Below the pieces are notes generated by a model, which worked only from the letters and a program-made list of their open reading frames with translations, was not told where the DNA came from and searched no databases. A DNA stretch of 38,928 nucleotides from an uncultured Nostocoides sp. (GTDB lineage: Bacteria > Actinomycetota > Actinomycetes > Actinomycetales > Dermatophilaceae): positions 1 through 38,928 of the forward strand of contig CALCXF010000056.1 of NCBI GenBank assembly GCA_937907685.1, read 5' to 3'. A program made the position numbers and the translations under genes. Shown piece by piece: positions 26,110 to 32,586 of the stretch (its first letter is position 1; each line of letters begins with the position of its first letter).

Positions 26110-26400
26110 ATGTCCACCCACACCGTCTCCGTCGGCCGTTACCGCCCACCGGCGTTCGCGGCCATCACCGCCCTTGCGGCGGTTCTCGTGATCGCGTCCC
26201 TCGCCTCTGCCGTCATGACGTTCGGCGCCGGGTCCTTCTCCGGCACCGGCTCAACCGTGGAGGTGCCGGCGCCTGCGGCCGGCGACATGCCCACGCCCGA
26301 GTGGCTGGAGAGCTACCTCCAGCCCAGCGGAGCCACATCCATCCCCACGCCCGAGTGGCTGGAGAGCTACCTCGAATTCAAGGCGCCGGTCCTGGGTTAG
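26110..26400 (+). CDS. small membrane-anchored protein with duplicated PTPEWLESYL peptide
   Basis: Protein of 96 residues that I do not recognise. A short basic N-terminus leads to one hydrophobic helix (about 16-38), a Gly/Ser/Pro linker, and two identical decapeptides PTPEWLESYL at residues 61-70 and 79-88. The DNA of the two copies is identical for 30 bases (26290-26319 and 26344-26373), so the duplication is recent or is kept uniform. The ATG has a GGAAGAGGA site. If the helix is a signal anchor, the repeats face outside and could bind a partner. It is monocistronic with its own terminator. Confidence 0.8.
   Translation: MSTHTVSVGRYRPPAFAAITALAAVLVIASLASAVMTFGAGSFSGTGSTVEVPAPAAGDMPTPEWLESYLQPSGATSIPTPEWLESYLEFKAPVLG
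26290..26373 (+). repeat. tandem 30-base direct repeat, 54-base period
   Basis: Copies at 26290-26319 and 26344-26373 are identical and begin with CCCACGCCCGAG. The period of 18 codons keeps the frame. The 24 bases between them encode QPSGATSI. Confidence 0.85.
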
Positions 26401-26423
26401 TCGGCGCTCGGTCCGTGCCCGTG

Positions 26424-26461
26424 CATCGCCGGCCCGCCGCCGTGTCGGCCGGCCGGCGATG
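26424..26461 (+). terminator. terminator hairpin after the small repeat protein
   Basis: CATCGCCGGCC at 26424-26434 pairs with GGCCGGCGATG at 26451-26461, an 11-bp perfect stem with a 16-base loop, starting 24 bases after the stop. It may also serve the convergent DUF3039 gene. Confidence 0.6.
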
Positions 26462-26504
26462 TTGGGGCTCGGCGCCGGGATCCGCTCGATGCGGCCCGCA
26501 GGAG

Positions 26505-26801
26505 TCAGTCCCCACCGTCCTCCGGCGCCCGCAGACCCTCGTAGATCTCCTTGCATGTCGGGCACACCGGGAACTTCTGGGGGTCTCGTCCGGGGACCCA
26601 GACCTTGCCGCACAGCGCGGTGACCGGCTCACCCGAGAGCGCGCTCTCGAGGATCTTCTCCTTGCGCACGTAGTGGGCGAAGCGCTCGTGGTCGCCGGGC
26701 TCGGCGACCTCCGGCAGCGTCTCGGTGCGCTCGAGGACGGCCGTCTGCGGCTGCCCCGAGGGCGCGTTCGGGTCGTCCAGCGGAGGCATCGTCTCGCTCA
26801 T
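26505..26801 (-). CDS. DUF3039 protein, probable zinc-binding
   Basis: Protein of 98 residues. The C-terminal half reads TALCGKVWVPGRDPQKFPVCPTCKEIYEGL. Cys64, Cys80 and Cys83, with His43 in the HYVRKEK segment, are likely metal ligands; this pattern defines the actinobacterial DUF3039 family of unknown function. The N-terminal 35 residues are disordered. The ATG at 26801 follows TACACT by 6 bases and no ribosome binding site, so the mRNA is probably leaderless. Confidence 0.88.
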   Translation of the reverse strand: MSETMPPLDDPNAPSGQPQTAVLERTETLPEVAEPGDHERFAHYVRKEKILESALSGEPVTALCGKVWVPGRDPQKFPVCPTCKEIYEGLRAPEDGGD

Positions 26802-26807
26802 CCTGCG

Positions 26808-26813
26808 AGTGTA
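26808..26813 (-). promoter_or_regulatory. -10 box for leaderless DUF3039 gene
   Basis: TACACT on the minus strand, 6 bases before the ATG at 26801. Confidence 0.5.
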
Positions 26814-26830
26814 GGCCGCCCCTGCTTGCC

Positions 26831-26904
26831 CGACCTCGTCTGTCAGCCTGTCACCGACAGGCCGCCGCGGCGGCCTGTCGGCGACGGCGTGACAGACGAA
26901 GTCG
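26831..26904. repeat. 74-base near-perfect palindrome between yqgE and the DUF3039 gene
   Basis: The two 37-base halves are exactly symmetrical about 26867/26868. 32 of 37 positions pair by Watson-Crick, and the central 28 bases (26854-26881) pair without a mismatch. It starts 18 bases after the yqgE stop and lies upstream of the DUF3039 promoter, so a transcript terminator for yqgE is the conservative reading. Its length, lack of a loop and lack of a T tract are unusual for one. Confidence 0.8.
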
Positions 26905-26922
26905 GGGGGCCGGGGGAACCGG

Positions 26923-27483
26923 TCAGTTCAGCGAGGGGTCGGCCGGGAACCAGGCGACCCAGCACAGCGGCTGGCGCTGACGCCGCAGCACGCGTCGCCA
27001 CAGGTCGCCCGGCACGTCCGTGAAGGCGTCGGCGCTCTCGGTGTCCACGACGTACCACGAGCCCGTGCGGATCTCCTCCTCGAGCTGCCCCGGTGACCAC
27101 CCGGCATACCCGGCGAAGATCCGCAGGCCGGCGAGGTCAGGCACCACGAGCACCGGAGGGGTGTCGAGGTCGACCAGGGCCACGGACCCGAAGAGCCGCC
27201 GCACCCCGGTCGGCTCCGGGGTGTCGCCCGGCACCGCGACGAGCCCCAGCGCCGAGTCGAGCTGCACCGGACCGCCCTGGAACACCTTGGCGGGATGGCT
27301 GGCGTGCTCCTCCCAGCCGGGAAGCACGGCGTCGACGTCCGCGTCGATCGGTCGGTTGAGCACCAGCCCCTGGGCGCCGTCCTCGTCGTGGTGCAGGACG
27401 AGGACGACCGCGCGCCGGAAGACGCCCTCCTCGATCTGTGGCGTGGCGACGAGGAGCTGCCCGGTGATGTGGGTGGCGCTCAT
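26923..27483 (-). CDS. YqgE/AlgH family protein
   Basis: Cytoplasmic protein of 186 residues (DUF179). Hallmarks are GQLLVATPQIEEGVFRRAVVLVLHHDEDGAQGLVLNRP, VFQGGPVQLDSALGLV, the RIFAGYAGWSPGQLEEEI segment and the terminal LCWVAWFPADPSLN. It is almost universal in actinobacteria and proteobacteria, and its role is unresolved (AlgH has been linked to alginate regulation). The ATG at 27483 has CAGAAT 6 bases upstream; an ATG at 27498 would add five residues. It lies 21 bases after the helicase stop and may be read through from it. Confidence 0.92.
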   Translation of the reverse strand: MSATHITGQLLVATPQIEEGVFRRAVVLVLHHDEDGAQGLVLNRPIDADVDAVLPGWEEHASHPAKVFQGGPVQLDSALGLVAVPGDTPEPTGVRRLFGSVALVDLDTPPVLVVPDLAGLRIFAGYAGWSPGQLEEEIRTGSWYVVDTESADAFTDVPGDLWRRVLRRQRQPLCWVAWFPADPSLN

Positions 27484-27519
27484 GGCCCCATTCTGCATCC
27501 GCGCCGAGAACGCGTGGGG

Positions 27520-29640
27520 TCAGGCGCGGGTGTCCGTGTCCCGCGAGGCACCACGGCGGCGGCTGTCGCGAGGGCGGTCCCGTCCGCTGGTGCCGGGCCG
27601 CGGCCCACCGGGACGACCCCCCGGACGAGCGCCGGACCGGCTGCTGTTGCGGCGTGCGCGTGGTGACCCCTCGATGATGGGGCGCCACACGGCGTCGGCC
27701 ACCGGCACCCCGCTCGGCGTGCGCGCCCCGATGGCCCGCATCGTGGCGTCACCCGGTGACACCCTCGCCGTCCGCGCCTCGGCGCCGGCCCCCTCGACGA
27801 TCCGGGTCACCATCTTGCGCTGGTGCGGGAGGGCCAGCATGACGACGGCTCCCTGCTCCCCGGCCCGGGCCGTGCGGCCCGCGCGGTGGAGGTAGTCCTT
27901 GTGGTCCTTCGGCGGATCCACCTGGACGATGAGGCCGACGTCGTCGACGTGGATGCCGCGAGCGGCGACGTCCGTCGCGACGAGCACCGACATCGTCCCG
28001 TCGCGGAACGCGCCGAGGACCCGGTTCCGGACCGCCTGCGACAGCCCACCGTGGAGCGACGCCGCCAGCACGCCCCGCTCCCGGAGCTCGCCCGCGATGC
28101 GGTCGGAGCCGAGCTGGGTGCGGGCGAAGACGATGACGCGTCCCTCCCGACCGGCCAGCTCGGCCGTGAGGGCCTTCTTGTCCTGGGGGTCGATGAGCAG
28201 CACGTGGTGGCTCATCGTCGTGATCGTCGCCTGGGCCTCGTCGGTGGAGTGCGTCACCGGGTCGACGAGGTAGCGCTCGACGAGGGTGTCGATGCCCTGG
28301 TCGAGCGTTGCGGAGAAGAGCAGACGCTGCCCGCCGGCGGGCACCTGGTCGAGGATGGCGGTGACCTCCGGAAGGAAGCCCATGTCGGCCATGTGGTCGG
28401 CCTCGTCGAGCACCGCGATCTCGACGCCACCGAGGTCGACGGCCCCTCGCTCCATGAGGTCGGCGAGGCGACCGGGCGTGGCGACGAGGATGTCGATCCC
28501 CTTGGTGAGCGCCTTGATCTGCGGCTCGTAGGACAGGCCGCCCGCCACGAGCTTGTGGCGCAGGCCGGTGACATGGACGAAGGGCTCCAGCGCGTCGCTC
28601 ACCTGCATGGCCAGCTCGCGGGTGGGGACGAGGATGAGTGCCCGAGGGCGACGGCTGACCGGCGTCGTGCCGTCGTCCAGTCGTGCGATCGTCGCCAGGC
28701 CGAAGGCGAGCGTCTTGCCCGAGCCGGTCCGCCCCCGGCCGAGGACGTCACGCCCCGCGAGGGCGTCGGGGATCGTGGCCGCCTGGATCGGGAAGGGGTC
28801 GACGATGCCGTCGCGGGCCAGCCGCTCGACGAGCCGCGGGGGCACCCCCAGTGCGGCGAAGCCGTTGTCCTCGGTCACCTCACGCGGGCCACCGGCGGTC
28901 GAGCTGTATGCCGTCCACGTGTCGGCCTCGGCACGCTGCGCCTCGGCCTCCTCGAAGGTCAGCGGCCGGTCCCCATCACGCGCGCGACCGACGCGAGGGC
29001 CCCCCCGAGAGCCACCGCGGCCGTCCCCACGGGAGTCGCTCGCGGCCCGGTAGCCGCCTCGGTCCTCACGGCGGGCGTCGCTGCCGCCGCGGGAGGCACC
29101 CCGGTCATCGCGGCGGTAGCCCCCGCGGTTACCGCGGGCGTCACCACGGTCTGCATGGCGACCCTCGTGACGGTCCCGCCGCACCGGGTCCGCAACCCGT
29201 GGACCTCGGTCGCGCACCGGACTCTTGCCGCGCTCCCGGCGCGGCCTCTCGTCGTGGGGGCGGTGCACGTGACGCTCGTCGCGCGAGTCGGAGACCCACC
29301 GCTTGGGTCGCTGGCGCTGGAGGTCGTCCCGGTTCGAGGTGGGACCTCGGTCGGACGCAGCGGCCGAGGACCTGGGCCCGCGGGAGTCGACGCTCACCCG
29401 GTCAGGGCGGCCGGAGCCACGGCGCGGGTCGTCGCGGTCCCAGCGCGGCGAACGTTCGGCTCGTGGCCGCTTCGTGGAGCCGTCGCCGTCCGCGACGGCC
29501 GGCCGGGCAGCGCGCTTGGGCGCACTCCTGGGCCCGTCGGGCTGACCGCGGTGGTGGGGCTTCTTGGGGGCCTTGCGGGCCTCGATCTTCTGGGCGGAGG
29601 TCCAGCGGGCCTTCTTCGGGCCGGATGCCTTCTTGGGCAT
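27520..29640 (-). CDS. DEAD-box RNA helicase with long Arg-rich flanks
   Basis: Protein of 706 residues. The helicase core (about 258-640) has the Q-motif region FPIQAATIPDALAG, motif I GRTGSGKT, PTRELA, TPGR, DEAD, SAT (in LLFSATL), VIVFARTQ, TDVAARGIHVDDV and HRAGRTARAG. Before it lie about 250 residues, very rich in Arg, Asp, Gly and Ser with RDDRG-like runs and probably disordered; a basic tail of about 60 residues follows. Such tails help RNA binding and condensate formation in related enzymes. The role is likely RNA unwinding in ribosome assembly, decay or cold adaptation. The ATG follows GGTGA, and a 334-base upstream region without genes suggests a long leader. Confidence 0.92.
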   Translation of the reverse strand: MPKKASGPKKARWTSAQKIEARKAPKKPHHRGQPDGPRSAPKRAARPAVADGDGSTKRPRAERSPRWDRDDPRRGSGRPDRVSVDSRGPRSSAAASDRGPTSNRDDLQRQRPKRWVSDSRDERHVHRPHDERPRRERGKSPVRDRGPRVADPVRRDRHEGRHADRGDARGNRGGYRRDDRGASRGGSDARREDRGGYRAASDSRGDGRGGSRGGPRVGRARDGDRPLTFEEAEAQRAEADTWTAYSSTAGGPREVTEDNGFAALGVPPRLVERLARDGIVDPFPIQAATIPDALAGRDVLGRGRTGSGKTLAFGLATIARLDDGTTPVSRRPRALILVPTRELAMQVSDALEPFVHVTGLRHKLVAGGLSYEPQIKALTKGIDILVATPGRLADLMERGAVDLGGVEIAVLDEADHMADMGFLPEVTAILDQVPAGGQRLLFSATLDQGIDTLVERYLVDPVTHSTDEAQATITTMSHHVLLIDPQDKKALTAELAGREGRVIVFARTQLGSDRIAGELRERGVLAASLHGGLSQAVRNRVLGAFRDGTMSVLVATDVAARGIHVDDVGLIVQVDPPKDHKDYLHRAGRTARAGEQGAVVMLALPHQRKMVTRIVEGAGAEARTARVSPGDATMRAIGARTPSGVPVADAVWRPIIEGSPRARRNSSRSGARPGGRPGGPRPGTSGRDRPRDSRRRGASRDTDTRA

Positions 29641-29974
29641 GGGAGTGTTCACCTGTTCTTCGTTCTCGACGTTCGGAGACAGACACGTCTTCGGCCGGCG
29701 GCGAACGGGCGAGCAAGACGAGCCTCGGACACAGTCGTTCGTGCGCACCGTCGAAGGTGCGCTCTGGTCCGTGGGGCCGGTTCGACGTGGGGAGTGTCAC
29801 CGGCGCACCGGGCGGGGTGGACGGGGGTCACGCTCTGCGACCACTGGTGGACGCAGCCATGCGTCCATCACCTCGGTGGAGGGTCGAGTCTACCAGCGGG
29901 CCGACATCGGCCGGACCAGGCCACCGACACCCCGATGCGCCGGCGAGCCCGGCCACCCATGTTCGGTGCGGCCG
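29641..29974 (-). other. intergenic region, probable long 5' leader of the helicase gene
   Basis: There is no coding gene in these 334 bases. TAGACT (29892-29887, minus) is a possible -10 box, giving a leader of about 240 bases. Two hairpins lie inside: a stem at 29845-29870 and a 7-bp perfect stem GCGCACC/GGTGCGC at 29743-29762. Long structured leaders are known for several DEAD-box mRNAs; a regulatory function here is inference. Confidence 0.45.
29845..29870 (-). terminator. hairpin downstream of the malic enzyme-VanZ unit
   Basis: TGGTGGACGCA (29845-29855) pairs with TGCGTCCATCA (29860-29870), 11 bp with one G-U and a 4-base loop. It lies about 105 bases beyond the VanZ stop on the minus strand. 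It could terminate that unit or be part of the helicase leader. Confidence 0.4.
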
Positions 29975-30382
29975 TCACGCGTCGGGCAGTACGGCTCCAC
30001 GTCGGACGAGTGCGCGCCACAGCACGACGCCGAGCGCGACGCCGACGAGGTCGACGACCGCGTCGGCGAGGTCCCCCGAGCGCGTGGGCAGCAGCAGGGC
30101 CTGGACGACCTCGCTGACGACGGCATGCGCACCGAATGCCACGACGACGACCCGTTGAGCAGCACCCGCGAGGAGCGCGACCGTCACGGGCACGAGGAAC
30201 ACCAGCAGGTGGACCACCTTGTCGGAGTGGGGGAACGGTTGCTCGCCGGGGCCGCTGGGCGAGTAGAGGACCACGAGCTGCACGAGAACCGCAATCCCCA
30301 GCAGGGGCCACAGGACGCTCCGCCCCGGGCGGACCGTGCCTGCCGCACCCCGCTCTGTGTCGGACGGCGCTGCCTGGGTCAT
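29975..30382 (-). CDS. VanZ-like membrane protein
   Basis: Protein of 135 residues with four hydrophobic helices. The family motifs are HSDKVVHLLVFLVPV (about 52-66) and the SGDLADAVVDLVGVALGVVLW segment. VanZ domains bind teicoplanin-type antibiotics in the namesake, but most homologues are small membrane proteins of unknown role. The start overlaps the malic enzyme stop by 4 bases, so the two are translationally coupled. Confidence 0.85.
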   Translation of the reverse strand: MTQAAPSDTERGAAGTVRPGRSVLWPLLGIAVLVQLVVLYSPSGPGEQPFPHSDKVVHLLVFLVPVTVALLAGAAQRVVVVAFGAHAVVSEVVQALLLPTRSGDLADAVVDLVGVALGVVLWRALVRRGAVLPDA

Positions 30383-31788
30383 GCCTCCGGCCGACCGCGC
30401 ACCGCGGCCTTGACCGCGTCCGCCACGACCGTGCTGACGTCCGGGTGGAAGACGCTCGGCACGATGTAGGTCGCGTTGCGTTCGTCCTCGTGGACGACGT
30501 CGGCCAGCGCGTCCGCGGCGGCGAGCAGCACGTCCATCGTCACCTGGGAGACGCCGGAGTCGATGAGCCCCCGGAACACCCCCGGGAAGACGAGGACGTT
30601 GTTGATCTGGTTCGCGAAGTCGGACCGTCCGGTCGCGACGACCGCCGCATGCCGCGCGGCGACGTCGGGGTCGATCTCCGGCACCGGGTTGGCCATCGCG
30701 AAGACGATGCTGTCCGGAGCCATGGACGCGACGTCCGCCTCGGAGAGGATGCGTGGAGCGGACACCCCGAGGAACACGTCGGCCCCGCGCATGGCGTCCG
30801 ACAGGGTGCCGGTCACTCCCTCGGCGTTCGTGTTCTCTGCGATCCAGGCGTGGTTCGGGTGGTCGCCCGAGAGCACGTCGGCTCGCTGCCGATGGACGAC
30901 CCCGTCGAGGTCCGCGACGACGACGTGCCGCGCCCCCGCGTGGAGGAACAGCTTGAGGATCGCGGTCCCCGCTGCACCGGCTCCGCTCATGACGATGCGG
31001 ACGTCCTCGAGCCGCTTGCCCACCACCCGCAGCGCGTTGCGCAGGGCCGCGAGCGCGACGATCGCCGTCCCGTGCTGGTCATCGTGGAAGACCGGGATGT
31101 CGAGCTCATCCCGCAGCCGCGCCTCGATCTCGAAGCAGCGTGGGGCGGAGATGTCCTCGAGGTTGATTCCGGCGAAGACCGGAGAGATGGCCTTCACCGT
31201 GCGGATGATCTCCTCGACGTCGGTGGTGTCGAGGCAGATCGGGAACGCGTCGATGTCGGCGAACCGCTTGAAGAGCGCGGCCTTCCCCTCCATGACCGGC
31301 AGTGCCGCCAGCGGTCCGATGTCGCCCAGCCCCAGCACTGCCGTCCCGTCCGTGACGACCGCTACCGTGTTGCGCTTGATGGTGAGGCGCCGGGCGTCCT
31401 CGGGCTTGGCGGCGATGGCCTGGCACACCCTCGCGACGCCCGGTGTGTAGACCATCGAGAGGTCGTCGCGAGTGCGGATCGGCACCTTGGACTCCACGGA
31501 CAGCTTCCCTCCGAGGTGCATGAGGAACGTGCGGTCGGAGACGCGACCGATCTCCACCCCCTCGACCTCTCGCATCCGCTGGACGATGGCGTCGGCATGC
31601 TCGGGGTCGTGGGTGTGCATCGTGAGGTCGATGCGGACCTTCGTCGCGCCCGAGGCCGTGACGTCGAGGCCCGTGACCACCCCGCCGGCTGCCTCGATCA
31701 CATGGGTCATCTCACTCACGGCGGTCGCGCGCGCCGGAAGGATGAGGCGGACGGTGACGGAGTTGGCCACGGAGGGCGCGGACGGCAT
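30379..31788 (-). CDS. NAD(P)-dependent malic enzyme with N-terminal ACT domain
   Basis: Protein of 469 residues that oxidatively decarboxylates malate to pyruvate. The ACT-like regulatory domain spans about residues 10-82 (RLILPARATAVSEMTHVIEAAGG). The malic domain has SMVYTPGVARVCQAI, the TDGTAVLGLGDIGPLAALPVMEGKAALFKRF block and the metal site FHDDQHGTAI. The nucleotide site is VMSGAGAAGTAILKLFLHAG, and AMANPVPEIDP follows. The cofactor cannot be decided from sequence alone. PPDK 0.8 kb away would turn the product into PEP. The gene is divergent from the SIMPL gene. Confidence 0.95.
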   Translation of the reverse strand: MPSAPSVANSVTVRLILPARATAVSEMTHVIEAAGGVVTGLDVTASGATKVRIDLTMHTHDPEHADAIVQRMREVEGVEIGRVSDRTFLMHLGGKLSVESKVPIRTRDDLSMVYTPGVARVCQAIAAKPEDARRLTIKRNTVAVVTDGTAVLGLGDIGPLAALPVMEGKAALFKRFADIDAFPICLDTTDVEEIIRTVKAISPVFAGINLEDISAPRCFEIEARLRDELDIPVFHDDQHGTAIVALAALRNALRVVGKRLEDVRIVMSGAGAAGTAILKLFLHAGARHVVVADLDGVVHRQRADVLSGDHPNHAWIAENTNAEGVTGTLSDAMRGADVFLGVSAPRILSEADVASMAPDSIVFAMANPVPEIDPDVAARHAAVVATGRSDFANQINNVLVFPGVFRGLIDSGVSQVTMDVLLAAADALADVVHEDERNATYIVPSVFHPDVSTVVADAVKAAVRGRPEA

Positions 31789-31853
31789 ACCGACGATTCA
31801 ACCCGCTACCGACAGGTAGACCGAACTGCCGACCCGGGGCGAGGCGGCGCCCC

Positions 31854-31859
31854 TACAGT
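31854..31859 (+). promoter_or_regulatory. -10 box for leaderless SIMPL gene
   Basis: TACAGT, 7 bases before the ATG at 31867, without a ribosome binding site. The arms CTACC/GGTAG at 31806-31819 lie upstream in the same divergent region. Confidence 0.5.
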
Positions 31860-31866
31860 GACGCGC

Positions 31867-32487
31867 ATGACCGACCACGTGGAAGTCACCGGCACCGGCA
31901 CGGCCGGCGCCGTTGCCGACGTCGTCGTCCTCGACGCGCGGGTGCAGTGCGAGGCGCCCGACGTCGCAGGAGCCCTCGCCGCAGCCGAGGAACGGGTGAC
32001 GACCGCGCTTCAGGCGGTGCTCGACCACGGGGTGGAGGAGCCTGACCGACGCACGACGGGGATGGGTGTCACCACCCGCTGGGACCGGGAGGGGCGAGAG
32101 GTCGTGGGCTACACCGCCCACCAGACCCTGCGCCTCGTCGTTCGCGACCGCGACCGGGTCGGTGCGCTCATCAGCGCGCTGGCCGGTGCGGCCGGTGACG
32201 CCTTCGGACTTGACGGTGTCACCCTCGAGGTGGCGGACCGGGGTCCCCTCCTCGAACGGGCGCGCGCCGCCGCGTTCGAGGACGCCCGAGCCGTCGCCGA
32301 GCAGTACGCCGGACTGGCCGGTCGCCCCCTGGGTCAGGCCCTGAGGGTCGTCGAAACCGACGAGCGGGGCGGTCCGGCACCCAGGTTCCGTGCCCTCCAG
32401 GCGATGGACGCGGGCGGCGGGATGCCGGTCGAGGCGGGCGAGTCGACCGTCACCGCTCACGTGACCGTGCGCTTCGCGCTGGGCTGA
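31867..32487 (+). CDS. SIMPL-domain (DUF541) protein
   Basis: Protein of 206 residues with the SIMPL pattern: VEVTGTGTAGAVADVVVLDARVQ at the N-terminus, a central YTAHQTLRLVVRDRDRVGALISAL, ARAAAFEDARAVAEQYAGLAG with the conserved A-A-x-x-DA helix, and a terminal VTAHVTVRFALG. Many members are exported, but no signal peptide is visible here. The function is unknown. It starts leaderless from TACAGT and is followed by a hairpin before ppdK. Confidence 0.88.
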   Translation: MTDHVEVTGTGTAGAVADVVVLDARVQCEAPDVAGALAAAEERVTTALQAVLDHGVEEPDRRTTGMGVTTRWDREGREVVGYTAHQTLRLVVRDRDRVGALISALAGAAGDAFGLDGVTLEVADRGPLLERARAAAFEDARAVAEQYAGLAGRPLGQALRVVETDERGGPAPRFRALQAMDAGGGMPVEAGESTVTAHVTVRFALG

Positions 32488-32511
32488 CTGGCGACCGCCG
32501 GCTGCCCGTGG

Positions 32512-32531
32512 GCCGACAGGCCGGTGTCGGC
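32512..32531 (+). terminator. hairpin after SIMPL gene
   Basis: GCCGACA (32512-32518) and TGTCGGC (32525-32531) form a 7-bp stem around GGCCGG, 25 bases after the stop. Confidence 0.4.
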
Positions 32532-32543
32532 AGTCCGGACCCG

Positions 32544-32568
32544 GCGGTACTACGATACGTAGTACCGC
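32544..32568 (+). promoter_or_regulatory. perfect 10-bp-arm palindrome over the ppdK promoter, candidate operator
   Basis: GCGGTACTAC (32544-32553) and GTAGTACCGC (32559-32568) flank GATAC with no mismatch, ending 19 bases before the ppdK start. The hexamer TACGAT (32551-32556) inside it is a good -10 box. A dimeric repressor bound here would block RNA polymerase. An RNA hairpin in the leader is the alternative. Confidence 0.65.
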
Positions 32569-32586
32569 AGACACGGGAGGCACCCG

